64,000 bases of DNA from Agrococcus jenensis (GCF_003752465.1 NZ_RKHJ01000001.1:1922001-1986000), one strand, 5' to 3'. Shown: positions 1-8,247, counted from the stretch's first letter. Notes: generated by a model from the sequence alone, not told the origin. Numbers and translations: made by a program.

Positions 1-714
1 CACATGGTCGGGCTCGACAAGACCTACACGGCGACCGTCGCGCTCGGCGCCGCGACCACGACCGACGACGCCGAGGGCGAGGTCACCGCGACGAGGGATG
101 CGTCGCACCTGTCGGAGTCCGACCTCGTCGCGCCGATGGCGGCGCTCACGGGCGACATCGAGCAGGTGCCGTCGTCGGTGAGCGCCATCAAGGTCGACGG
201 CGAGCGCGCGTACGCCCGCGTGCGGGCGGGGGAGCAGGTCGAGCTCAAGGCGCGGCCGGTGACCGTCGCGCGGTTCGAGGTGGTCGCGTTCCGGCCCGGC
301 GCCGTCGCCGAGGCCGACGTCGTCGTCGACTGCTCGAGCGGCACGTACATCCGCGCGCTCGCCCGCGACCTCGGCGCGGCGCTCGGCGTCGGCGGCCACC
401 TGTCGGCGCTCCGCCGCACCCGCATCGGCCCGTTCTCGGTCGACGGCGCGCCCGATGCCGACGCGCTGCCCGAGGCCGCGCGCGACCTGCTGCTGCCGCC
501 CGCCGAGGCGGCCGCCCGCATCCTGCCGGTCGCGACGCTCGACGCCGAGCGCGCCGCCGACCTCGCCAACGGCCGCCGCACCGCTGCCCTCGAGGGGGAG
601 TCTGGCATCGTCGCGGCGGTCCACGGCGACCGGCTCGTCGGCATCGCGCGCGTCGCGGGCCGTCGGCTGCTGCCGGTCACGAACTTCCCGACCGGCACCG
701 GGGGCGCAGCGTGA
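1..714 (+). CDS. truB: tRNA pseudouridine(55) synthase TruB, 3' part
   Basis: C-terminal ~237 residues of the enzyme that isomerises U55 to pseudouridine in the tRNA T-loop. The frame is open through base 1, so the start and the catalytic Asp motif (usually GxLDPxATG) lie upstream of the window. Visible family motifs are [18 protein letters not shown] and the [15 protein letters not shown]...[15 protein letters not shown] block that contacts RNA. The tail matches the actinobacterial C-terminal extension. Its TGA overlaps the next GTG by 4 bp, so it is probably cotranscribed with the downstream membrane-protein gene. Confidence 0.95.
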   Translation, partial: HMVGLDKTYTATVALGAATTTDDAEGEVTATRDASHLSESDLVAPMAALTGDIEQVPSSVSAIKVDGERAYARVRAGEQVELKARPVTVARFEVVAFRPGAVAEADVVVDCSSGTYIRALARDLGAALGVGGHLSALRRTRIGPFSVDGAPDADALPEAARDLLLPPAEAAARILPVATLDAERAADLANGRRTAALEGESGIVAAVHGDRLVGIARVAGRRLLPVTNFPTGTGGAA

Positions 715-1082
715 TCAGCTGGCTCATGCTCGCGCAGGCGAGCGCCCTCGGGCTGATCGGCGCGGCCGTGGCCGTGGTCGGCCTCGCGCGCCGCCCGTTC
801 AACGACTGGGTCTTCGCCGGCGCAGCCATCGCGATGCTCACGCTCGTGGTCCAGACCGTCGCGTCGATCATCGCGCCGCTCGCGGGCGCCGGCCCCACCG
901 GCGACCTGCTCGAGTACTGGACCTACCTCATCACCGCGCTCATGATCCCGCCGGCCGCGGTGCTGTGGGCGCTCGTCGACAAGAAGGGCGAGTGGGCGAC
1001 CCTCGTCGTCGGCGTCGGCATCCTCGCGGTCGCGGTGATGGTCTACCGGATGCACCAGATCTGGTTCGTGCAGGTCGCCTGA
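711..1082 (+). CDS. small four-helix membrane protein, unknown function
   Basis: A 123-residue protein starting at GTG 711 inside the truB stop (GTGA overlap). It is almost entirely hydrophobic, with about four predicted membrane segments (roughly residues 5-25, 33-53, 65-85, 98-116) and a short charged loop containing DKKGEW before the last one. No catalytic motif or recognised domain is visible. Location between truB and ribF and tight coupling suggest a conserved actinobacterial small membrane protein, but no function can be inferred. Confidence 0.75.
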   Translation: MISWLMLAQASALGLIGAAVAVVGLARRPFNDWVFAGAAIAMLTLVVQTVASIIAPLAGAGPTGDLLEYWTYLITALMIPPAAVLWALVDKKGEWATLVVGVGILAVAVMVYRMHQIWFVQVA

Positions 1083-1119
1083 CCGCCCGCCGCCCGCGAG
1101 CGAGCGACCGTGCGAGGAC

Positions 1120-1125
1120 TAGGAT
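1120..1125 (+). promoter_or_regulatory. -10 TAGGAT, leaderless type
   Basis: TAGGAT ends 7 nt before GTG 1133, so transcription should begin at or next to the start codon. It supports GTG 1133, which has no Shine-Dalgarno sequence. Confidence 0.6.
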
Positions 1126-1132
1126 CGGACGA

Positions 1133-1534
1133 GTGAGCGAGCGGAAGCATGCGGGCATCGGCCGGGTCCTCGTGGCCGTCTACGCGGTGCTGGCGATGGC
1201 GGCCACCGGGCGCTCGTTCGTGCAGATCGTGCAGCGCTTCGACGAGGCGCCGCTCGCGTACTCGCTGAGCGCCGTCGCCGCCGTCGTCTACCTCGTCGCG
1301 ACCGTCGCGCTCGCGATGCGGGGCGACGCCTCGCGCACGGTCGCGCTCGCCGCCGTGTGCTTCGAGCTCGTCGGCGTGCTCGTCGTCGGCACGCTCTCGC
1401 TGGTCGCGCCCGAGCTCTTCGCGCACGACACCGTCTGGAGCCGCTACGGCATGGGCTACCTGTTCATCCCCGCGGTGCTGCCGTTCCTCGGCCTCTGGTG
1501 GCTGCGCGCGAGCCGCGAGCGGGTGACGGCATGA
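1133..1534 (+). CDS. four-helix membrane protein upstream of ribF, unknown function
   Basis: A 133-residue protein (VSERKHAGIGRVLVAVY...). The longer open frame upstream is antisense-type background. GTG 1133 was chosen because of the TAGGAT element 7 nt before it and because the membrane protein proper begins there. Four hydrophobic segments are predicted (about residues 8-27, 39-59, 66-87, 104-124) with a basic C-terminal tail (RASRERVTA). It overlaps ribF by ATGA, indicating translational coupling. No function can be assigned. Confidence 0.75.
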   Translation: MSERKHAGIGRVLVAVYAVLAMAATGRSFVQIVQRFDEAPLAYSLSAVAAVVYLVATVALAMRGDASRTVALAAVCFELVGVLVVGTLSLVAPELFAHDTVWSRYGMGYLFIPAVLPFLGLWWLRASRERVTA

Positions 1535-2481
1535 GCGGCATGGCCTGGATCGACGAGCTCGAGTCCGTCCCCTCCGCCATCACGGTCGGCAAGTTCGACG
1601 GCGTGCACATCGGCCACCAGCGCATCATCGAGCAGCTGCGCGCGCTCGCCGAGCCCGCTGAGCCGGGCGCGGAGCGGCTGTCGACCACCGTCGTCACGTT
1701 CGACCGCAACCCGCTCGAGGTGGTGCGCCCGGACCGCGCGCCGGTGCCGCTGGTCTCGCTCGCCCACAAGGTCGAGCTGCTCCGCGCCGCCGGCGCCGAC
1801 CGTGTGGTCGTCGTGCCCTTCACGCCCGAGACGGCCGCGCAGCCCGCCCGCGAGTTCGCCGAGCGCGTGCTCTTCGACGGCCTCGGCGCGCGCGTGCTGC
1901 TCGTCGGCGACGACTTCCGCTTCGGTGCCCGCGGCGCGGGCGATGCCGCGCTGCTGCGCGAGCTCGCCGAGCCGCGTGGCGCGCGCGTCGAGTCGATCGA
2001 CGACATCTGCTTCGCCGACGGCCGCCGCGTCTCGAGCACCTGGATCCGGGAGGCGCTCGCGCTCGGCCGCATCGACGAGGCGAACGGGATGCTCGGCCGC
2101 CGCCACCTGCTGCGCGGCGACGTGGTGCGCGGCTTCCAGCGCGGCCGCTCGCTCGGCTACCCGACGGCGAACCTCGGCGCCCCGGTCGAGGGGTTCATCC
2201 CCGCCGACGGCGTCTACGCCGCCCTCGCGCACGTCGACGCCGGCACCTTCGCCGCCGCCGTCTCGATCGGCGACAACCCCACCTTCGACGGCGTCGCCGC
2301 GAAGACCGTCGAGGCGTACCTGCTCGACGTCGACATCGACCTCTACGACCGGCCGATCGCGCTCGAGCTCGTCGACTTCGTGCGCCCGATGCACCGCTTC
2401 GAGAGCCTCGACCAGCTCATCGCGCAGATGGGCCGCGACGTCGAGCGGACGCGCGAGCGCATCACCGCCGCGACCGCCTGA
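1531..2481 (+). CDS. ribF: bifunctional riboflavin kinase / FAD synthetase RibF
   Basis: 316 residues, the usual RibF length. It phosphorylates riboflavin to FMN and adenylates FMN to FAD in the cytosol. The N-terminal FMN adenylyltransferase half shows the nucleotidyltransferase signature VGKFDGVHIGHQ (about residues 15-26) and the conserved ISSTWIRE-like segment (VSSTWIREAL). The C-terminal kinase half shows RGRSLGYPTANL and DGVYAALAHV. ATG 1531 overlaps the upstream stop; an alternative ATG lies three codons later. The truB-ribF neighbourhood is typical. Confidence 0.96.
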   Translation: MSGMAWIDELESVPSAITVGKFDGVHIGHQRIIEQLRALAEPAEPGAERLSTTVVTFDRNPLEVVRPDRAPVPLVSLAHKVELLRAAGADRVVVVPFTPETAAQPAREFAERVLFDGLGARVLLVGDDFRFGARGAGDAALLRELAEPRGARVESIDDICFADGRRVSSTWIREALALGRIDEANGMLGRRHLLRGDVVRGFQRGRSLGYPTANLGAPVEGFIPADGVYAALAHVDAGTFAAAVSIGDNPTFDGVAAKTVEAYLLDVDIDLYDRPIALELVDFVRPMHRFESLDQLIAQMGRDVERTRERITAATA

Positions 2482-2543
2482 GCATCGACCGTCGTCGCCC
2501 CGGCGAGCGCCCTCGGCGTCGCAGGGAGGGCGGGCTCGGCCGG

Positions 2544-2549
2544 TAGACT
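2544..2549 (+). promoter_or_regulatory. -10 TAGACT upstream of deoC
   Basis: Candidate -10 hexamer in the 135-bp ribF-deoC gap, predicting a leader of about 60 nt with a strong Shine-Dalgarno GGAGG at 2606-2610 before GTG 2617. No convincing -35. The rest of the gap shows nothing else. Confidence 0.4.
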
Positions 2550-2616
2550 GCCCTGCACCCGCAAGCCGCGACACACCTGGCGGAGAACCGCACCGCGGCG
2601 GAGCAGGAGGAACAGC

Positions 2617-3627
2617 GTGACCACACCCAGCGCAGCGCTCGCGCCCGCAGAGCGCGCCGTCCAGCTGCTCGGCAGCGACCTCTCGGAGGTCGCGCTCCGG
2701 CAGCACCTCGAGGGCCTCCCGACCGTCGACGCCGTGGGGCTCGAGGCCCGCGCCGCCGGCCTCGGGACGCGCTCGATCAAGACCACCTCGAAGCGCGCGG
2801 CGCTCGACCTCGTCATCCGGATGATCGACCTCACGACGCTGCAGGGCGCCGACACCCGCGGCAAGGTGCACTCGCTCGTCGCGAAGGCGCTCGTGCCCGA
2901 CGCATCCGACCCCTCGACGCCCCGCCCCGCGGCGGTCTGCGTCTACGGCGACATGGTCGGCAACGCGGTCGACGCGCTCGGCTCCGCCTGGAGCGCGGGC
3001 AAGGACGACGGCATCAACGTCGCGGCGGTCGCGACGGCCTTCCCGGCCGGCCGCGCGAGCCTGCCCGTGAAGCTGCAGGACACCCGCGACGCGGTCGCCG
3101 CTGGCGCCGACGAGATCGACATGGTGATCGACCGCGGCGCCTTCCTCGAGGGCAACTACGGCAAGGTCTTCGACGAGATCGTGCTGACGAAGGAGGCGTG
3201 CCGCCGGGACGACGGCACGTACGCGCACCTCAAGGTCATCCTCGAGACCGGCGAGCTCGTCACCTACGACAACGTGCGCCGGGCCTCCTGGCTCTCGATC
3301 CTCGCGGGCGGCGACTTCATCAAGACCTCGACCGGCAAGGTGCAGCCCGCCGCGACGCTGCCGGTGACGCTGCTCATGCTCCAGGTCGTGCGCGACTGGG
3401 AGCGGCTGACGGGGGAGCGCATCGGCGTCAAGCCCGCCGGCGGCATCTCGACCGCGAAGGACGCCATCAAGTACCTCGTCACGGTCGCCGAGACGTGCGG
3501 CGAGACCTGGCTCGACCCGCACCTCTTCCGCTTCGGCGCGTCGAGCCTGCTCAACGACGTGCTGCAGCAGCGCCAGAAGCTCTCCACCGGCCGCTACTCC
3601 GGCCCCGACTACGTCACGATCGACTGA
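2617..3627 (+). CDS. deoC: deoxyribose-phosphate aldolase DeoC
   Basis: 336 residues, matching the longer DeoC type. It cleaves 2-deoxy-D-ribose 5-phosphate to glyceraldehyde 3-phosphate and acetaldehyde. The Schiff-base lysine is K236 in DFIKTSTGK; the ADEIDMVIDRGAF strand and the KPAGGIS phosphate-binding segment are present. GTG 2617 follows a strong GGAGG. Two aldehyde-dehydrogenase-family genes follow with an 8-bp gap and then a 1-bp overlap, so acetaldehyde oxidation is the likely use of the operon. No deoA, deoB/pmm or deoR is in the window. Confidence 0.96.
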   Translation: MTTPSAALAPAERAVQLLGSDLSEVALRQHLEGLPTVDAVGLEARAAGLGTRSIKTTSKRAALDLVIRMIDLTTLQGADTRGKVHSLVAKALVPDASDPSTPRPAAVCVYGDMVGNAVDALGSAWSAGKDDGINVAAVATAFPAGRASLPVKLQDTRDAVAAGADEIDMVIDRGAFLEGNYGKVFDEIVLTKEACRRDDGTYAHLKVILETGELVTYDNVRRASWLSILAGGDFIKTSTGKVQPAATLPVTLLMLQVVRDWERLTGERIGVKPAGGISTAKDAIKYLVTVAETCGETWLDPHLFRFGASSLLNDVLQQRQKLSTGRYSGPDYVTID

Positions 3628-3635
3628 GGCACCCC

Positions 3636-5075
3636 ATGGCATTCCTCGACTACGCGCCGGCTCCCGAGTCGACCTCCATCCTCGACCTGCGCGACGACTA
3701 CCGGCTCTGGATCGGCGGCGAGTGGGTCGACGGCGGCGGCACGCCGTTCGCCTCGATCTCGCCCTCCACCGAGCAGCGGATCGCGATGTTCGCGTCGGCC
3801 GACGAGGGCGACGTGGATGCGGCGGTCGCTGCCGCGCGCACCGCCTTCCGCACCGTCTGGGGCCCGATGTCCGGCCGCGACCGCGGCAAGTACCTCTTCC
3901 GCATCGCGCGGCTGCTGCAGGAGCGCGCCCGCGAGCTCGCGGTCGCCGAGACGCTCGACAACGGCAAGCCGATCAAGGAGACCCGCGACGCCGACGTGCC
4001 GCTCGTCGCCCAGTGGTTCTTCCACTGCGCCGGATGGGCCGACAAGCTCGACCACGTCGGCCTCGGCGCCGCGCCGCAGCCGCACGGCGTGTCCGCGCAG
4101 ATCATTCCGTGGAACTTCCCGCTGCTCATGCTCGCGTGGAAGGTCGCCCCGGCGCTCGCCGCGGGCAACACGGTGGTGCTGAAGCCGGCCGAGACGACGC
4201 CGCTCACGGCGATGCTGTTCGCCGAGATCTGCGAGCAGGCGGGCCTGCCCGCTGGCGTCGTCAACCTGCTCACCGGAGCGGGCGACACGGGCGCCGCGCT
4301 CGTGCGGCACCCGGACGTCGACAAGGTCGCGTTCACCGGCTCGACCGCGGTCGGCCGCGAGATCGCGAAGGCGATCGCCGGCACCGACAAGAAGCTCACG
4401 CTCGAGCTCGGCGGCAAGGGCGCGAACATCGTGTTCGACGACGCCCCGCTCGACCAGGCGATCGAGGGCATCGTCAACGGCGTCTTCTTCAACCAGGGCC
4501 AGGTGTGCTGCGCCGGCAGCCGGCTGCTCGTGCAGGAGAACGTGCACGACGCGGTGCTCGAGCGCCTCAAGGAGCGCATGTCGACGCTGCGCCTGGGCGA
4601 CCCGCTCGACAAGAACACCGACGTCGGCGCCATCAACTCGGCCGAGCAGCTCGAGCGCATCACCCGGCTCGTCGACCGCGGCGAGGCCGAGGGCGGCGAG
4701 CGCTGGTCGCCCGCGTGCGAGATCCCCGCGCAGGGCTACTGGTTCCCGCCCACCGTCGTCACCGGCGTCGAGGCGTCGTCGACGATCGCGCGCGAGGAGA
4801 TCTTCGGCCCGGTGCTGTCGGTCCTCACCTTCCGCACGCCCGACGAGGCGATCGCGAAGGCGAACAACTCGCCGTACGGGCTGTCGGCCGGCATCTGGAG
4901 CGACAAGGGCAGCCGCGTGCTCGCCGTCGCCGACAAGCTGCGCGCCGGCGTGGTGTGGACGAACACGTTCAACAAGTTCGACCCGACGAGCCCCTTCGGC
5001 GGCTACAAGGAGTCCGGCTACGGCCGGGAGGGCGGCATCCAGGGGATGCAGGCATACCTGAAGGCAGGCAAGTGA
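3636..5075 (+). CDS. aldehyde dehydrogenase (NAD(P)+), full length
   Basis: 479 residues, normal family size. Catalytic features are intact: PWNFPLLM for cofactor binding, the KPAE lysine, the FTGSTAVGREI loop, the ELGGKGANIVF glutamate segment and the catalytic cysteine in FFNQGQVCCAGSRLLV, then EEIFGPVLSV near the C terminus. ATG 3636 is 8 bp after deoC. In this context acetaldehyde from deoxyribose breakdown is the natural substrate, but substrate choice cannot be read from sequence. It overlaps the truncated paralogue by one base (TGATG). Confidence 0.93.
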   Translation: MAFLDYAPAPESTSILDLRDDYRLWIGGEWVDGGGTPFASISPSTEQRIAMFASADEGDVDAAVAAARTAFRTVWGPMSGRDRGKYLFRIARLLQERARELAVAETLDNGKPIKETRDADVPLVAQWFFHCAGWADKLDHVGLGAAPQPHGVSAQIIPWNFPLLMLAWKVAPALAAGNTVVLKPAETTPLTAMLFAEICEQAGLPAGVVNLLTGAGDTGAALVRHPDVDKVAFTGSTAVGREIAKAIAGTDKKLTLELGGKGANIVFDDAPLDQAIEGIVNGVFFNQGQVCCAGSRLLVQENVHDAVLERLKERMSTLRLGDPLDKNTDVGAINSAEQLERITRLVDRGEAEGGERWSPACEIPAQGYWFPPTVVTGVEASSTIAREEIFGPVLSVLTFRTPDEAIAKANNSPYGLSAGIWSDKGSRVLAVADKLRAGVVWTNTFNKFDPTSPFGGYKESGYGREGGIQGMQAYLKAGK

Positions 5076-5947
5076 TGGCGACCACGAAGACGGCGACGCG
5101 CCTCGACGTGCCGAAGACCTACAAGCTCTTCATCGGCGGCGCCTTCCCGCGCAGCGAGTCCGGCCGCGTGACCGAGGTGCGCAGCCCCGACGGCGGCTTC
5201 GTCGCCAACGTCGCGAAGGCATCCAGGAAGGATGCGCGCGACGCCGTCCGCGCCGCCCGCAAGGCGCAGCCGGGCTGGGCTGGCGCGACTGCGTACAACC
5301 GCGGGCAGGTGCTCTACCGGGTCGCCGAGGTGCTCGAGGGGCGCAAGGCGCAGTTCGTCGACGAGCTCGTGCGCAGCGAGGGCCTCAGCGCCGCCCGGGC
5401 GCAGCAGCAGGTCGAGGACGCCGTCGACCTGTGGGTGTGGCACGCCGGCTGGACCGACAAGATCGCCCAGATCGGCGGCAGCGCCAACCCCGTCGCGGGC
5501 CCGTACTTCAACCTGTCGGTGCCCGAGCCGACCGGCGTGGTCGCGATCGTCGCCCCGCAGCAGCAGGGCCTCCTCGGCCTCACGTCGGTCATCGCACCCG
5601 CGCTCGTCACCGGCAACGCCGTCGTGGTCGTGCCCGCCGCGTCCTCGCCGCTCGCGGCGATCTCGCTCGGTGAGGTGCTCGCGACGAGCGACCTGCCCGG
5701 CGGCGTCGTGAACGTGCTCACCGGCGACCCGGCCGAGCTCGCGCCGTGGCTCGCGGGTCACGCCGACGTCAACGCGCTCGACCTCACCGGCGCCGGCGGC
5801 CTCGACTGGGTGGAGCTCGAGGTGATCGCGGCCGACACGCTCAAGCGCGTCATCCGCCCCGAGCCCGGCCTCGCGCCGGAGACGCCGCAGCGCATCCTCG
5901 CGCTGACCGAGACGAAGACGGTCTGGCACACGAAGTCGCGCCTCTAG
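5075..5947 (+). CDS. truncated aldehyde-dehydrogenase-like protein lacking the catalytic domain
   Basis: 290 residues against about 480 for an active enzyme. The N-terminal region aligns with the preceding dehydrogenase (YKLFIGGAFPRSESG..., LVTGNAVVVVPAA, LPGGVVNVLTGDP), but the normal PWN is APQQQ, KPAE is VPAA, the FTGST loop is LTGAG and nothing corresponds to the catalytic glutamate or cysteine. The end is a clean stop with a conserved-looking tail (TKTVWHTKSRL), not an obvious frameshift. It is translationally coupled to the active enzyme, so a structural or regulatory partner is plausible. Decayed duplicate is the alternative. Confidence 0.8.
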   Translation: MATTKTATRLDVPKTYKLFIGGAFPRSESGRVTEVRSPDGGFVANVAKASRKDARDAVRAARKAQPGWAGATAYNRGQVLYRVAEVLEGRKAQFVDELVRSEGLSAARAQQQVEDAVDLWVWHAGWTDKIAQIGGSANPVAGPYFNLSVPEPTGVVAIVAPQQQGLLGLTSVIAPALVTGNAVVVVPAASSPLAAISLGEVLATSDLPGGVVNVLTGDPAELAPWLAGHADVNALDLTGAGGLDWVELEVIAADTLKRVIRPEPGLAPETPQRILALTETKTVWHTKSRL

Positions 5948-5976
5948 CGGCGGCTCGGCAGCGGAGCGCCGTCGTC

Positions 5977-6906
5977 ATGGGCGGAGGCCACGTGCACGCG
6001 GATGCGCACGCCCACGGCAGCGGGGCGGGCACGAACCGCATCGCGATCGCCTTCGGCATCACGGCGGCGCTGTTCGCGGCGCAGGTGGTCGGCTCGATCG
6101 TCACGGGCAGCCTCGCGCTGCTCGTCGACACGGTGCACATGCTGACGGATGTGGCGGGACTCGGTGTCGCGCTCGGCGCGCAGGCGCTCGTGCGCCGGCC
6201 GCCGTCGGGGCGCCGCACGTGGGGACTCGTGCGCGTCGAGGTGCTCGCGGCCGCCGCGCAGGCCGCGGCGCTGCTCATCGTCGCGCTCGTCGTGGTCGTC
6301 GAGGGCGTGCGCCGGCTCGCGGAGCCGACGGAGGTGCCCGGCCCGCTGCTGCTCGCCTTCGGCGTCGTCGGGCTCGTGGGCAACCTCGTCGCGCTCGCCG
6401 TGCTGGCCGGTGGCCGCGGCTCGAGCCTCAACCTGCGTGCGGCGTTCCTCGAGGTGCTGAACGACGCGATCGGCTCGGTCGCGGTGATCGCGGCCGGCGC
6501 GGCGATCTGGCTGTGGGGCTTCCAGCAGGCCGACCTCGTCGCGAGCGCGCTCGTCGCGGCGCTCATCGTGCCGCGGTCGGTCGTGCTGCTGCGCGACACC
6601 GGGCGGATCCTGCTGGAGGCGGCGCCGGCGGAGCTCGACCTCGACGACGTGCGCGCGCACCTCGAGCAGCAGCCCCACGTGCTCGCCGTCCACGACCTGC
6701 ACGCCTCGACGCTCGGCACGGGCTCGCATCAGCTGACGGCGCACGTCGTCGTCGAGGAGGCATGCTTCCACGACGGGCACGCCCCGCGCATCCTCGACGC
6801 GCTGCAGACCTGCGTCGCCGAGCACTTCCCCGTGCCGCTCGAGCATGCGACGTTCCAGCTCGAGCCGCCCGGCCACGCGGACCACGAGCGCCCGACGCAC
6901 GCCTGA
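5977..6906 (+). CDS. cation diffusion facilitator (CDF) family metal efflux transporter
   Basis: 309 residues with a His-rich N terminus (H5, H7, H11, H13), six predicted membrane helices and a cytosolic C-terminal domain. It probably exports Zn2+ or a similar divalent metal by proton antiport. The TM2 metal motif is HxxxD (H54-MLT-D58). The TM5 motif is ExxxD (E159-VLN-D163), where the Zn-type members usually have HxxxD. ATG 5977 was chosen as the first plausible start; it follows the truncated dehydrogenase by 29 bp with no clear promoter of its own. Confidence 0.88.
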   Translation: MGGGHVHADAHAHGSGAGTNRIAIAFGITAALFAAQVVGSIVTGSLALLVDTVHMLTDVAGLGVALGAQALVRRPPSGRRTWGLVRVEVLAAAAQAAALLIVALVVVVEGVRRLAEPTEVPGPLLLAFGVVGLVGNLVALAVLAGGRGSSLNLRAAFLEVLNDAIGSVAVIAAGAAIWLWGFQQADLVASALVAALIVPRSVVLLRDTGRILLEAAPAELDLDDVRAHLEQQPHVLAVHDLHASTLGTGSHQLTAHVVVEEACFHDGHAPRILDALQTCVAEHFPVPLEHATFQLEPPGHADHERPTHA

Positions 6907-6948
6907 CGCGCGGTTGCCGTCTCCCAAACCGCGGTTGGGCGGTGATCT

Positions 6949-6999
6949 CCGGTACGGATCTGCGGGTCCAGGTCGCCCGCACCCGCAGATCGGTACCGG
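6949..6999. repeat. 51-bp near-perfect inverted repeat
   Basis: Two 19-bp arms (6949-6967 and 6981-6999) differ at one position and are separated by 13 bp. It lies between the CDF gene and the next membrane-protein gene. The arms carry a GGTACCG-type core shared with the 7509-7677 repeats. A weaker CCCAA...TTGGG dyad at 6925-6940 could be the terminator of the CDF gene. The element may be a bidirectional terminator or an extragenic palindrome. Confidence 0.8.
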
Positions 7000-7017
7000 A
7001 AACGTGCCGTCGCGAGT

Positions 7018-7023
7018 TAGGTT
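7018..7023 (+). promoter_or_regulatory. -10 TAGGTT
   Basis: Candidate -10 element 18 nt before ATG 7042, leaving a very short leader that carries the GAGGAGG Shine-Dalgarno sequence (7030-7036). Confidence 0.4.
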
Positions 7024-7041
7024 GGCCGCGAGGAGGCCCCG

Positions 7042-7452
7042 ATGGAGCGGATCGCGAACCCGGTGTCGGGGCGCGTCGACGAGGAGGCGCCGCGCGAGAC
7101 GACGACGCGCATGCTGCTGTGCCGCTACGCGCTCGCGATCGTCATACCTGTCTTCATCACGGTCTCGGTCGTCGGCCGCGATCAGCCGGGCTGGTGGTGG
7201 CCGCTGCCGTTCGTCATGCTCGTGGTGCTGCCGCTCAGCGCCGGTGCCAACGGCTCCTGGTGGGGGATGCCGTCATGGAGCGCCTGGCACACCGGCATGC
7301 TCGTCCAGAGCATGGTGCTGCTCTTGGCGCTCAGCGCGACGGTCGTATGGGGAGAGTCGCTCGTGCTGGTCATCGTCGCCGCAGTGAGTGTCGGCGTGGT
7401 CCTCGGCGTAGCCGCCGCGCAGGTCTGGCGCACGCTGCAGCCACGGCCCTAG
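7042..7452 (+). CDS. four-helix membrane protein, unknown function
   Basis: 136 residues; ATG 7042 has a good GAGGAGG ribosome site 5 nt upstream. After a charged N-terminal 23 residues come four hydrophobic segments (about 28-46, 55-71, 84-104, 106-127). The loop WGMPSWSAWHTGM is Trp-rich. No domain is recognised. It sits alone between two palindromic repeat regions, so context gives no hint about its role. Confidence 0.65.
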   Translation: MERIANPVSGRVDEEAPRETTTRMLLCRYALAIVIPVFITVSVVGRDQPGWWWPLPFVMLVVLPLSAGANGSWWGMPSWSAWHTGMLVQSMVLLLALSATVVWGESLVLVIVAAVSVGVVLGVAAAQVWRTLQPRP

Positions 7453-7508
7453 GCCGCACGTCCGGGTACGCCTGTACGGCGACGGAAGCACGGACGCCCC
7501 GCGCCGAC

Positions 7509-7563
7509 TTGCGGTACCGAATTGTCGCCTGAACGCCGCCGGAGCGACCATTCGGTACCGCAA
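7509..7563. repeat. palindromic repeat unit, copy 1
   Basis: 20-bp arms 7509-7528 and 7544-7563 with one mismatch around a 15-nt loop (7529-7543). The arms read from the outside TTGCGGTACCGAATnGTCGC. The loop is almost identical to that of copy 2, showing that the whole unit was duplicated. Confidence 0.85.
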
Positions 7564-7590
7564 ACGGGGGAGCGCAGACGCCCCGAGCCG

Positions 7591-7649
7591 GTTTGCGGTA
7601 CGAAGTGGTCGCCTGTACGCCGCCGGAGCAACCATTCGGTACCGCAAAC
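7591..7649. repeat. palindromic repeat unit, copy 2
   Basis: 22-bp arms 7591-7612 and 7628-7649 with four mismatches around a 15-nt loop that matches copy 1 at 14 of 15 positions. The left arm is the more diverged one. Confidence 0.85.
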
Positions 7650-7657
7650 CGCACGGG

Positions 7658-7677
7658 GACCACTCGGTACCGCAAAC
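7658..7677. repeat. palindromic repeat, right half only (copy 3)
   Basis: A single right arm (GACCACTCGGTACCGCAAAC) matching the right arms of copies 1 and 2 without its partner arm or loop, so it appears to be a partial unit. Confidence 0.75.
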
Positions 7678-7842
7678 GGACGACGACCAGACGAACGACG
7701 ACCGACCGCCACCGCGACCGACGCACCCACGCGCCCCGCACGGCATCCCGGCCGATCCGCCCCGTCAGCCAGCCGCTCCGGCTAGCGAGAGACCCGGCCG
7801 ACCCGGCCGACCCGCAACCCCGCAACCCCGCGAAGCGACCTC

Positions 7843-8247
7843 TCACCCGAGCCCCCGCACGAACCCCTCCCACGACACCCGCTCCACCAGGCCCGCCGCC
7901 GCCCCCACGAGCACCGGGTCGTCGGTCACGAGCACGTCGGCCTGGAGCGTCGCGACCGCGAGCGGCTCGGCGAGCGTCACGTCGTCCCAGTCGAGGTGCG
8001 TCGCGATCCTCCACGCGGTCGCGCGCGAGACGCGATCGCCGAGCAGCCGCATCTTCAGGCCCGCGATCCCGTCGAGCACCGCGCGCACCTCGCCCTCGTC
8101 GACCTCACCCGAGCGCACGGCGCCGTAGAGCAGCTGCATCGCCTGCGAGCGCAGCGCTCCCGCGCCGACGAGCTGGTGGTCGCCGACGTCGACGCCCTCC
8201 CGGACGATGCGCAGCGCGGTGGGCGCGTCGATGGCGAAGCGGGTCAT
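7843..8247 (-). CDS. PIN-domain protein (VapC-like ribonuclease fold)
   Basis: 134 residues. PIN-type features are FAIDAPTALRIV near the N terminus (first Asp), LRSQAMQLLY, a central acidic-spaced WDDVTLAEPLAVA segment and the TDDPVLVG motif near residue 113. Such proteins cleave RNA, often as toxins, but no antitoxin-sized gene is adjacent. The upstream partner is an M20 peptidase whose TGA overlaps this ATG (8245-8247), so it is the distal gene of a two-gene operon. Whether it is an active nuclease is unknown. Confidence 0.75.
   Translation of the reverse strand: MTRFAIDAPTALRIVREGVDVGDHQLVGAGALRSQAMQLLYGAVRSGEVDEGEVRAVLDGIAGLKMRLLGDRVSRATAWRIATHLDWDDVTLAEPLAVATLQADVLVTDDPVLVGAAAGLVERVSWEGFVRGLG

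Larger units (their letters stand above)
7453..7842. other. 390-bp gene-free region with palindromic repeats
   Basis: No credible gene on either strand. The left half holds two and a half copies of a palindromic element (separate entries). The right half (about 7680-7842) is C-rich with short direct repeats such as CCCGGCCGA x2 and CCGCAACC x2 and shows no promoter or hairpin of note. The open frames that cross it are produced by the repeats and by base composition. Confidence 0.7.

Noticed and set aside
1456..3642. 728-residue minus-strand open frame
   Set aside because: Antisense to ribF and deoC; the translation is Arg/Asp/Val-rich repetitive sequence typical of GC-rich background.
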